Assembly: GCA_017622635.1 (NCBI GenBank)
Contig: JAGAQS010000096.1
Coordinates: forward strand, 1 to 6,011
From: Ruminococcus sp.
GTDB lineage: Bacteria; Bacillota; Clostridia; Oscillospirales; Ruminococcaceae
Direction: 5' to 3'
Length of the DNA: 6,011 bases
Of the stretch, positions 1-4,884 are shown piece after piece; position 1 is the first letter of the stretch, and every line of letters starts with the position of its first letter. The notes below the pieces were generated by a model that was given only the letters and a program-made list of their open reading frames with translations, was not told the origin of the DNA and did not search any database. The position numbers and the translations under genes were made by a program.

Positions 1-864
1 ATATATAAGATTAAGGTCAAGATTGTCAAGCACTTCCTGAGAACGTCTGTTTCCTACGTATGAAAGATTTATAGAGCCAAACTTCGGGAACTTTTCGGGA
101 ATCTGATACATCTCAACAAGTTTTTTTCCGGAAGTACTATCTTCAAGGGTATACTGTGGCTTGAAATTATAAAAAGTACCTCTTGTTTCAATATTTCCTA
201 TGTAATAAACCGTTGACTTCTTTTTCTTTTTTTCGTAAATTTCGTTCTTTATCGTTGATACAGTCAATTCACTTGCCACTGTAGGTGAAACGGCTGTTTC
301 ATGAACTTCGGGTATTTCCTGAACTTTTACAGGTTCACTTTCATTATTATCGTTTTTTTCATCTTCGATTTTTTCTTCAATTTCTTCGTGAACTTCTTCG
401 CTGACTTCTTCGTTTTCTTCACTGGTTTCTTCTTCGTAATTATCGTAATTTACGGAAACCGTCTTTTTAAATTCTTCTGACTTTATAAAATCAGATGTAA
501 TTTTCTGTCCGAAAGTACCGTCACAGCATTTTTTCAAAATAAGAACCGTATTTATAATACAGTTTTCGGCATTATAAGATGCTAAAATTTTTTCATATTC
601 CGTATTTTCCGAAAATATCATACTGCTTTTCTGATAATTATAAACAGCGTCTGCAAATGTACTTGCTGACATATTCAGAGCCATTATTATTTTACCTTCG
701 GTTCGTTTTTCTTTTTTCAATTTTCGTTTTACGTCTCTGTTAAGCTGACTAAGTGCAAACTCAATCACTTCTTCGGGCAGTTTCATGTAAAATTTTGATA
801 TAGATGACATCTGCCCTACATTACACATATTATTCTTATGGGTTGAAACAAGTTTTGATGACAT
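1..864 (-). CDS. Protein of unknown function with acidic linker (partial, C-terminus off the left edge)
   Basis: I do not recognise this protein. The frame is open from an ATG at 864-862 to base 1, giving 288 codons with no stop, so only the N-terminal part is visible. The start is supported by an extended ribosome-binding site (AAGGA at 881-877, GTGAT at 875-871, six bases before the ATG) and by a promoter just upstream. Residues 1-135 look globular and mostly helical, with a basic stretch (residues 43-54, RDVKRKLKKEKR). Residues about 143-170 are a Glu-rich, low-complexity segment with pattern EEVxEEVHEEIEEK, followed by a Pro/Val/Ser-containing linker to about 205 and a lysine cluster (KKKKK, 212-216). 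From about 218 a second, beta-rich domain starts (STVYYIGNIETRGTFYNF) and continues off the window. No signal peptide or membrane segment is seen, so it is probably cytoplasmic. It is not in an operon with htrA, because the htrA terminator and this gene's own promoter lie between them. Being a real gene is likely; its function is unknown. Confidence 0.8.
   Translation of the reverse strand, partial: MSSKLVSTHKNNMCNVGQMSSISKFYMKLPEEVIEFALSQLNRDVKRKLKKEKRTEGKIIMALNMSASTFADAVYNYQKSSMIFSENTEYEKILASYNAENCIINTVLILKKCCDGTFGQKITSDFIKSEEFKKTVSVNYDNYEEETSEENEEVSEEVHEEIEEKIEDEKNDNNESEPVKVQEIPEVHETAVSPTVASELTVSTIKNEIYEKKKKKSTVYYIGNIETRGTFYNFKPQYTLEDSTSGKKLVEMYQIPEKFPKFGSINLSYVGNRRSQEVLDNLDLNLIY
358..435 (-). 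repeat. Low-complexity GAAGAA-rich coding repeat
   Basis: On the minus strand this stretch is built from imperfect repeats of GAAGAAGTN and GAAGAAATT units, and it encodes the acidic segment of the unknown protein (about residues 144-169). The units stay in frame and the repeat is not exact, so it is a compositional coding repeat and not a mobile or array element. Confidence 0.5.
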
Positions 865-870
865 AAAAAA

Positions 871-881
871 ATCACGTCCTT
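871..881 (-). promoter_or_regulatory. Extended Shine-Dalgarno site of the left-edge gene
   Basis: On the minus strand the site reads AAGGACGTGAT, ending six bases before the ATG at 864. It differs at one position from AAGGAGGTGAT, the complement of the usual 16S rRNA 3' end. This fixes the start at 864 over the later in-frame ATGs at codons 13, 19 and 27. Confidence 0.7.
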
Positions 882-921
882 AATAATTTCTTTCGATTCT
901 TAAAAAAAGATTCGTAAACTT

Positions 922-950
922 ATTATATCACATAACGGAAAATTAGTCAA
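922..950 (-). promoter_or_regulatory. Sigma-A promoter of the left-edge gene
   Basis: On the minus strand TTGACT (950-945) is followed after exactly 17 bases by a perfect TATAAT (927-922). Transcription should begin near 915, leaving a leader of about 50 nt before the ATG at 864. The promoter lies downstream of the htrA terminator, so this gene is transcribed independently. Confidence 0.85.
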
Positions 951-1008
951 GAACAACAAATTTTTTTCAAGATATTTTCTAAGACTATTAAAAATGATAT
1001 TCTTTTCC

Positions 1009-1047
1009 AAAAAAGAAAGACCGCTATCCAAAATAACGGTCTTTCTT
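1009..1047 (-). terminator. Intrinsic terminator of htrA
   Basis: Read on the minus strand, AAGAAAGACCG (1047-1037) pairs perfectly with CGGTCTTTCTT (1023-1013). Four more pairs (TTAT with ATAG, one of them a wobble) close a 5-nt loop, giving a 15-bp stem. The 3' arm runs directly into TTTT (1012-1009). It sits 20 bases after the htrA stop codon. On the plus strand the tail is TCTTAATATATGG, so it should work mainly leftward. Confidence 0.9.
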
Positions 1048-1066
1048 AATATATGGGGAGAAATAA

Positions 1067-2314
1067 TTAATTGTCCTGTTTTACTTCGTCGAGAACCACT
1101 TCCGTAGTTTTTTCCTTTCCGCTTCTGATATAGGTAAGTTCGATTGTGTCGCCTGCGGAATGTTTGTTTTTTTCTGCATTGAGTTCTTCATAGGTGGAAA
1201 CTTCCTTGTCGTTAATGGCAGTAATCACATCACCCGCCTGTAAACCTGCCTTGTCTGCGGCACTGTTTTTTGTTACATCAGTAACATAAATACCTACGGG
1301 CATATTATACATCTGTGAAATTGTGTCTGTAACGTCCTGACAGCTTATTCCGAGCTGTGGCTTACCCGTAACATATCCGTATTCCATAAGGTCGTCAACA
1401 ATCTTTGAAACTTCATTTGACGGAATGGCAAAACCTATGCCCTCTATACTTGCAGAACCGTAACTTGCCGACATCTTTGAAGAATTTATGCCCACAATCT
1501 GACCTTTCTTGTTGATAAGAGGTCCGCCTGAATTTCCTTCGTTTATAGCTGTATCGGTCTGAATGAGATTCATTGCCTTGTCATTGATGGTGATGTTTCT
1601 GTTAAGACCCGATACAATACCGCTTGTTACGGTGTTCATAAGGTCAAAGCCGAGGGGGTTACCTATTGCCACAACCGACTCACCCAAAAGCAGATTGTCA
1701 CTGTCACCGAACTCGGCAGCTGTAAGACCGTCTGCCTTTATTTTAAGTACAGCAAGGTCACAGTCTGTGTCATATCCGACAACTTCGGCATCATAACTTT
1801 CGTCGTCATTCATAAGTACTTTGATACTGTCCGCAAGTCCTGCACCGTATTCACTGTCATATATAACATGGGCATTCGTGACAATATATCCGTCCTCCGT
1901 TATTACAACGCCCGTACCTGTTCCCGTTGCACTTGATGTGGACGGCATATTACCGAAACCGTAATAATAACCGCTGTTTTCCGTTGTAACCGTGAACTGT
2001 GATTCTATTCCAACTACCGACGGAAGAACTTTCTGCACAATTTCTTCTGTAGTAAGTGCCTCACCGTCGGAATCGGCTGTTTCAATGAGACTTACATTTT
2101 TAGCTGAAAGAACTGACGACGTTTTCTTTTCGCTGTCCGTATCGTTATCGGAAACAGATGTTTTATATGTATCCTCTGCTACCTGACGGTAAACGGCTAT
2201 TGAACCGCCTGAAACAATCGCCATAGCCATGAGAAAAGCCATAGCCTTACGGAATCCGTGTTTTCTGGGTTTCTGTGCGTTTTCGTCGAGATTTATATTA
2301 TTATATTCATTCAT
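1067..2314 (-). CDS. htrA: HtrA/DegP-family membrane-anchored serine protease with PDZ domain
   Basis: A complete 415-aa protease of the HtrA family, which degrades or refolds misfolded proteins outside the membrane. Residues 1-23 form a short basic cytoplasmic tail (KPRKHGFRK), about 24-42 a single membrane anchor (AMAFLMAMAIVSGGSIAV), and 45-88 a Ser/Asp/Thr-rich flexible linker. The trypsin-like domain spans about 89-310 with an intact triad: His149 in TNAHV, Asp186 in TDCDLAVLKI and Ser262 in NEGNSGGPL. One PDZ domain covers about 318-405 (LGISCQDV, SAADKAGLQAGDVITAIND). Length and order match the HtrA type common in Firmicutes (anchor, protease, single PDZ). The start is chosen from the extended ribosome-binding site at 2332-2321, six bases upstream. 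The gene is monocistronic: its terminator follows at 1047-1009, and it diverges from the small-protein/ispD/ispF operon. The upstream region has a TATAAT-like box but no clear -35, and I saw no CIRCE or CtsR heat-shock operator. Family assignment is firm; the natural substrates are unknown. Confidence 0.96.
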   Translation of the reverse strand: MNEYNNINLDENAQKPRKHGFRKAMAFLMAMAIVSGGSIAVYRQVAEDTYKTSVSDNDTDSEKKTSSVLSAKNVSLIETADSDGEALTTEEIVQKVLPSVVGIESQFTVTTENSGYYYGFGNMPSTSSATGTGTGVVITEDGYIVTNAHVIYDSEYGAGLADSIKVLMNDDESYDAEVVGYDTDCDLAVLKIKADGLTAAEFGDSDNLLLGESVVAIGNPLGFDLMNTVTSGIVSGLNRNITINDKAMNLIQTDTAINEGNSGGPLINKKGQIVGINSSKMSASYGSASIEGIGFAIPSNEVSKIVDDLMEYGYVTGKPQLGISCQDVTDTISQMYNMPVGIYVTDVTKNSAADKAGLQAGDVITAINDKEVSTYEELNAEKNKHSAGDTIELTYIRSGKEKTTEVVLDEVKQDN

Positions 2315-2320
2315 GATAAA

Positions 2321-2332
2321 ATCACTTTCCTT
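2321..2332 (-). promoter_or_regulatory. Extended Shine-Dalgarno site of htrA
   Basis: The minus strand reads AAGGAAAGTGAT, ending six bases before the ATG at 2314. AAGGA and GTGAT are the two halves of the extended anti-SD complement, here separated by two bases. The left-edge gene has the same arrangement with the same distance to its ATG. Confidence 0.6.
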
Positions 2333-2355
2333 TTCATTTCTTATGTTTTATTGTG

Positions 2356-2366
2356 ATTATATTATA
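2356..2366 (-). promoter_or_regulatory. Probable -10 region of htrA (overlapping TATAAT boxes)
   Basis: The minus strand carries TATAATATAAT, two overlapping perfect -10 hexamers, about 45 bases upstream of the htrA ATG. No good -35 hexamer sits 16-18 bases further upstream; TTCACA (2381-2376) lies only 14 or 9 bases away. The promoter is therefore probably weak or activator-dependent. This is inferred from the -10 match and position only. Confidence 0.45.
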
Positions 2367-2450
2367 TTTGTCTTATGTGAAATACATTTGCTTTTAAGAT
2401 ATTATTATGAAGAATATTTCGTGTATATTTTTTCACCTTGCTGACGGCAT

Positions 2451-2498
2451 TGTGAATGAATGTGACAAAACGGTACACATTCCCTTTCACATTTTTTT
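2451..2498 (+). promoter_or_regulatory. Imperfect inverted repeat followed by T7 in the divergent intergenic region
   Basis: TGTGAA (2451-2456) pairs with TTCACA (2486-2491), and GAATGTG (2458-2464) pairs with CACATTC (2476-2482). One unpaired base on the left and three on the right separate the two stems, around an 11-nt loop. Seven T follow at 2492-2498. It lies between the htrA -10 and the rightward consensus promoter at 2509. It could be an operator for one or both divergent promoters or a weak rightward terminator, but no rightward gene is visible before it. The structure is seen; its role is open. Confidence 0.4.
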
Positions 2499-2508
2499 CA
2501 CACATAAA

Positions 2509-2537
2509 TTGACAACTTTTACAAAATATATTATAAT
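2509..2537 (+). promoter_or_regulatory. Perfect consensus sigma-A promoter of the small-protein/ispD/ispF operon
   Basis: TTGACA (2509-2514) is followed after exactly 17 bases by TATAAT (2532-2537), so both hexamers and the spacer match the consensus. Transcription should start at about 2544, leaving a leader of roughly 25 nt with a full AGGAGG site. This predicts strong housekeeping transcription unless the inverted repeat immediately upstream recruits a repressor. Confidence 0.9.
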
Positions 2538-2556
2538 TAATATGTTAGATTATGTG

Positions 2557-2562
2557 AGGAGG
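2557..2562 (+). promoter_or_regulatory. Ribosome-binding site of the 48-aa protein
   Basis: A perfect AGGAGG lies six bases before the ATG at 2569. It decides the start over two upstream in-frame ATGs, at 2407 (upstream of the promoter) and at 2542 (essentially at the predicted transcription start, with no ribosome-binding site). Confidence 0.85.
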
Positions 2563-2568
2563 ATTTTC

Positions 2569-2715
2569 ATGGACAAATTCGAAATTTTCTTAAATAAAAC
2601 AGAAATATTTTTTGAAAAGGCAAACAAATTTCTTGATAAGGTACTTTTAATTACGGCACAGATTACACTTATAGCATGGATACTTGTTCCGATTATACGG
2701 CTTATCATGAAATAA
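2569..2715 (+). CDS. Small single-span membrane protein of unknown function (48 aa)
   Basis: A short complete gene encoding 48 residues that I do not recognise. Residues 1-24 form a charged, probably amphipathic helix with Phe/Leu/Ile on one face and Lys/Glu on the other (MDKFEIFLNKTEIFFEKANK). Residues about 25-45 form one hydrophobic membrane segment (VLLITAQITLIAWILVPII), ending in a short basic tail (RLIMK). Evidence that it is real is strong for its size: a perfect consensus promoter upstream, AGGAGG at ideal spacing, and a stop codon 17 bases before the start of ispD. It is the first gene of the operon and should be co-transcribed with ispD and ispF. The topology suggests a membrane-associated peptide, possibly an accessory or regulatory microprotein, but nothing here ties it to isoprenoid chemistry. 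A translated leader that helps expression of ispD is the alternative. Confidence 0.8.
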   Translation: MDKFEIFLNKTEIFFEKANKFLDKVLLITAQITLIAWILVPIIRLIMK

Positions 2716-2720
2716 AGGTG

Positions 2721-2725
2721 AGGAG
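2721..2725 (+). promoter_or_regulatory. Ribosome-binding site that fixes the ispD start
   Basis: AGGAG lies seven bases before the ATG at 2733, within the gap after the small gene. The ispD frame is open further upstream to an ATG at 2676, but that one sits inside the small gene without a ribosome-binding site and would add 19 residues unlike any IspD N-terminus. Confidence 0.85.
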
Positions 2726-2732
2726 TGAACAC

Positions 2733-3416
2733 ATGGATACATCAGTTATAATAGTATGTGCAGGCAATTCAACACGAATGGGCGGTGTGAATAAAATTCT
2801 CATGCCACTGGGTGAACGTCTTGTTATAGGTGTTACAATGCAGGCATTTGAAAAATGTGAAAGTGTGAAGGAAATAATAATAGTTGCCCGTGAGTGTGAC
2901 ATTCAGGCAATACAGGAAGAAGCGGAAAAAGCAGGTATAACCAAACTCAAACAGTGTACCGCAGGCGGTTCGACACGTCAGCAAAGTGTTATAAACGGCG
3001 TGAAATGCATTTCGGGTGACACCGAACTTATCGCCGTTCATGATGGTGCAAGACCACTTGTAAAACCCGAACACATAGAAAAAACCATAAAAGACGCTTA
3101 CGTTTTCGGCGGTGCAACTTTAGGTGTTCCCGTAAAAGACACCATAAAAACAGTTGAGGGCGGTCTGATTACCGATACCCCGCCACGTAAATTCCTTTAT
3201 ATAACACAGACTCCGCAGGTTTTCAAAAGAAAATTATATTTTGAGGGCATTGACTTCGCACTTGAACACAATCTTGACTTTACCGATGACTGTCAGCTTG
3301 TTGAAGCAATCGGCGGTAAAGTCTGCATGACAACGGGTGATTACACAAATATAAAAATAACTACCCCCGAAGACATTTCCATTGCGGAAATCCTGCTCAA
3401 ACAACAAAATATTTAA
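2733..3416 (+). CDS. ispD: 2-C-methyl-D-erythritol 4-phosphate cytidylyltransferase
   Basis: IspD joins CTP and methylerythritol 4-phosphate to make CDP-methylerythritol and pyrophosphate, the third step of the MEP isoprenoid pathway, in the cytoplasm. The 227-aa length is typical. The nucleotidyltransferase fold begins directly with the CTP-binding loop (residues 10-21, AGNSTRMGGVNK), whose Arg15 and Lys21 correspond to the catalytic Arg and Lys of the family. Further signatures are GGSTRQQSVINGV (78-90), VHDGARP (102-108), PVKDTIK (133-139), Arg152 followed by QTPQVF (159-164), FTDD (183-186) and GDYTNIKITTPED (202-214, with Lys208). All expected motifs are present, so it should be active. 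The CTP loop is slightly divergent: NS replaces the common SG, and NK replaces PK. It lies 17 bases after the small membrane gene and 15 bases before ispF, so the three form one operon. The start at 2733 matches both the ribosome-binding site and the conserved N-terminus. Confidence 0.96.
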   Translation: MDTSVIIVCAGNSTRMGGVNKILMPLGERLVIGVTMQAFEKCESVKEIIIVARECDIQAIQEEAEKAGITKLKQCTAGGSTRQQSVINGVKCISGDTELIAVHDGARPLVKPEHIEKTIKDAYVFGGATLGVPVKDTIKTVEGGLITDTPPRKFLYITQTPQVFKRKLYFEGIDFALEHNLDFTDDCQLVEAIGGKVCMTTGDYTNIKITTPEDISIAEILLKQQNI

Positions 3417-3417
3417 C

Positions 3418-3423
3418 AAGGAG
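3418..3423 (+). promoter_or_regulatory. Ribosome-binding site of ispF
   Basis: AAGGAG begins two bases after the ispD stop codon (3414-3416) and ends eight bases before the ispF ATG at 3432. This supports translation of ispF from the same message. Confidence 0.8.
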
Positions 3424-3431
3424 TTTTTGAA

Positions 3432-3908
3432 ATGTTCAGAATTGGTCACGGTTACGACGTTCACAGGCTCGTCGCTGACAGAAAACTTATTTTAGGCGGT
3501 GTTGATATTCCGTATGAAAAGGGTCTGCTCGGTCATTCAGATGCAGATGTACTTGCACACGCAGTAATGGACGCTATGCTCGGTGCGTTGGCACTGGGTG
3601 ATATAGGTCACCTCTTTCCCGACACGGACGAAAAATTCAAAGATGCGGACAGTATGGTGTTAATGCGTGAGGTTTGCCGTAAAGTCAGGGAAAACGGTTA
3701 CACCGTCGGTAACATAGACGCTACAGTCATAGCACAAGCACCCAGACTTGCACCATATATAATTACCATGCGTGAGAATATCGCACGTGTATGTGAATGT
3801 GACGTTTCACAGATAAGCGTAAAGGCAACCACAGAGGAAAAGCTTGGTTTTACGGGTGAAAAACTCGGAATCGCAGTTCACGCCGTCGCACTTATGGTAA
3901 AAATATAA
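3432..3908 (+). CDS. ispF: 2-C-methyl-D-erythritol 2,4-cyclodiphosphate synthase
   Basis: IspF cyclises the phosphorylated product of IspE (4-diphosphocytidyl-methylerythritol 2-phosphate) to methylerythritol 2,4-cyclodiphosphate, releasing CMP; it is a cytoplasmic homotrimer. The 158-aa length is standard for the single-domain enzyme. The N-terminal GHGYDVHRL (residues 5-13) supplies metal ligands Asp9 and His11. His43 in LAHAVMDA supplies the third, by family comparison with Asp8, His10 and His42 of E. coli. GHSDADV (34-40), [10 protein letters not shown] (57-66), [10 protein letters not shown] (101-110) and [12 protein letters not shown] (131-142) are the remaining family signatures; the last includes the conserved Thr and Glu that act at the second metal site. 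It follows ispD by 15 bases and is last in the operon, with a strong terminator starting 5 bases after its stop. ispE, which encodes the enzyme between IspD and IspF, is not in this window. IspD and IspF are separate proteins here, not fused as in some bacteria. Confidence 0.97.
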   Translation: MFRIGHGYDVHRLVADRKLILGGVDIPYEKGLLGHSDADVLAHAVMDAMLGALALGDIGHLFPDTDEKFKDADSMVLMREVCRKVRENGYTVGNIDATVIAQAPRLAPYIITMRENIARVCECDVSQISVKATTEEKLGFTGEKLGIAVHAVALMVKI

Positions 3909-3913
3909 CAAAA

Positions 3914-3946
3914 AGACCACAGTAATTAATCTGTGGTCTGTTTTTT
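3914..3946. terminator. Shared bidirectional terminator between ispF and the sortase gene
   Basis: AGACCACAG (3914-3922) pairs perfectly with CTGTGGTCT (3931-3939) around an 8-nt loop. Rightward, the stem is followed by GTTTTTT (3940-3946), ending the small-protein/ispD/ispF operon. Leftward, the minus strand leaves the stem into TTTT (3914-3911, the first T pairing in the stem), ending the pilin/sortase transcript. The sortase stop codon (3928-3926) lies in the loop, and its last codons form one arm of the stem. Confidence 0.92.
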
Positions 3947-4801
3947 CATAAGCATTTCAAATGAACGTCTTGCCGACGGTCTTTCTTTCTTTTTGCTTCC
4001 TGCAATCCAGAAGCATATCAGTAAAATTACCAGTGGGGCGGAAATTGCGGGAACTGCTAAAATCGGGTCTATCTGTACGGCATCTGCAACAACCTTAGCG
4101 TCATAGTGATACGTTGTTTCGATACGGTGAGAACGCAGAAGAAGTCTGTGTGTATTGATACCGTAGGGCGTACACGTCATAAGCGTCACATAGTCGCCGT
4201 TCGGAATAATCGCCAGCTTGTCCACCTCTTCGGGCTTTACGGTCAGAATCTTCTCTATCTCGTAAGTGTATACCTCGCCAAGTACCGTAATTGTGAAAGT
4301 ATCACCGACAACCAGCTGGTCGAGGTCTGTGAACAGCTTTGCGGACGGCAGTCCACGGTGTGCGGAGATTACGGCGTGTGTATTGTTGCCGCCGACGGGC
4401 AGGGACGAGCCTTGCAGATGTCCCGCCGCTATGTTGAGAACTTCTTCACTTGTACCGTGATAAATCGGCAGTTCTATTTTTATGAACGGAATTGAAATAT
4501 AACCTATAACACCCGTTCCCGAAATATTCAGAATATCTTCATAGCCTGAAATCTGGTCATAGTTCGTAAAAGGTGCAAAGACCCCCGCAAGCTTTTCATT
4601 GTATTCGTGAGCCTCATTGAGAAGCCTTTCGGTTTCGCCGTCGTCCATTTCGGCAATAACATCATTATATCTTGCAACAGCTGCACGCTGTTCTCTTGTA
4701 TTCCACCAGTCGCTTATGGTCGGGTAGAGCATTACGGAGAGTCCCACCAGTAACATAATTATTAATACAATTGTAGAAATAACATTTGATTTTTTCCTCA
4801 T
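3926..4801 (-). CDS. srtC: Class C sortase (pilin polymerase)
   Basis: A complete 291-aa sortase. Class C sortases cut LPXTG-type signals and link pilin subunits by isopeptide bonds on the outer face of the membrane. Residues about 6-28 form an N-terminal membrane segment. Residues 31-95 form a helical pre-domain. The catalytic domain runs about 96-228 and contains GYISIPFIKIELPIYHGT (100-117), catalytic His148 (ISAHRG), Cys210 in TLMTC, and Arg219 nine residues later in TPYGINTHRLLLR. A second membrane segment (about 247-268) and a basic tail follow, as usual for class C. The lid segment reads FAPF (75-78), where pilin sortases usually have an Asp-Pro-aromatic motif; Ala76 replaces the Asp. 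The start is supported by AGGGAGGG (4813-4806) four bases upstream. It lies 83 bases after the pilin gene on the same strand, the classic backbone-pilin/sortase order. A hairpin sits in the gap, and transcription ends at the shared terminator around its stop codon. Class C is confident from TM-catalytic-TM topology, the HGT and TCTPYGINTHRL motifs, and the pilin neighbour. Confidence 0.94.
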   Translation of the reverse strand: MRKKSNVISTIVLIIMLLVGLSVMLYPTISDWWNTREQRAAVARYNDVIAEMDDGETERLLNEAHEYNEKLAGVFAPFTNYDQISGYEDILNISGTGVIGYISIPFIKIELPIYHGTSEEVLNIAAGHLQGSSLPVGGNNTHAVISAHRGLPSAKLFTDLDQLVVGDTFTITVLGEVYTYEIEKILTVKPEEVDKLAIIPNGDYVTLMTCTPYGINTHRLLLRSHRIETTYHYDAKVVADAVQIDPILAVPAISAPLVILLICFWIAGSKKKERPSARRSFEMLMKKQTTD

Positions 4802-4817
4802 GGAACCCTCCCTAACA

Positions 4818-4845
4818 ACTGTCGGCAGATTGCTCCGCCGACAGT
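4818..4845 (-). promoter_or_regulatory. Intercistronic GCAA-tetraloop hairpin between pilin and sortase genes
   Basis: On the minus strand ACTGTCGGCGGA (4845-4834) pairs with TCTGCCGACAGT (4829-4818), giving 12 consecutive pairs with a single G-U, closed by the GNRA loop GCAA. No U-tract follows; instead the sortase Shine-Dalgarno site begins four bases after the stem. It is therefore unlikely to be a simple terminator. It more likely acts as an mRNA stability or processing element that sets pilin above sortase, or modulates sortase translation. The structure is seen; the role is inferred. Confidence 0.75.
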
Positions 4846-4884
4846 AACATAAGGTTAAACAAGATTAGTTTTTTGCCTGAATGA

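Noticed and set aside
358..435. Possible CRISPR or tandem repeat array
   Set aside because: The repeats are short, imperfect, in frame and without spacers; they encode a Glu-rich protein segment.
1563..2186. Plus-strand open frames inside htrA (77 and 64 aa)
   Set aside because: They are antisense shadows of conserved HtrA protease sequence and lack promoters and ribosome-binding sites.
2315..2508. Heat-shock operator (CIRCE or CtsR box) for htrA
   Set aside because: Neither the TTAGCACTC/GAGTGCTAA pair nor the CtsR heptad pair is present in the intergenic region.
2407..2568. N-terminal extension of the small ORF to ATG 2407 (102 aa) or ATG 2542 (57 aa)
   Set aside because: The region before 2542 contains the promoter hexamers, and neither upstream ATG has a ribosome-binding site. 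AGGAGG six bases before 2569 sets the start.
2676..2732. ispD starting at ATG 2676
   Set aside because: It would overlap the small gene by 40 bases without a ribosome-binding site and add 19 residues not seen in IspD. The ATG at 2733 has AGGAG seven bases upstream and gives the conserved N-terminus.
2550..3464. Minus-strand open frames across ispD and the start of ispF
   Set aside because: They lie opposite conserved MEP-pathway coding sequence, contain no recognisable motifs, and lack start signals.
4106..4495. 129-aa plus-strand open frame antisense to the sortase gene
   Set aside because: It is a shadow of the well-supported sortase coding strand, is rich in Cys/Arg, and has no ribosome-binding site or recognisable domain.
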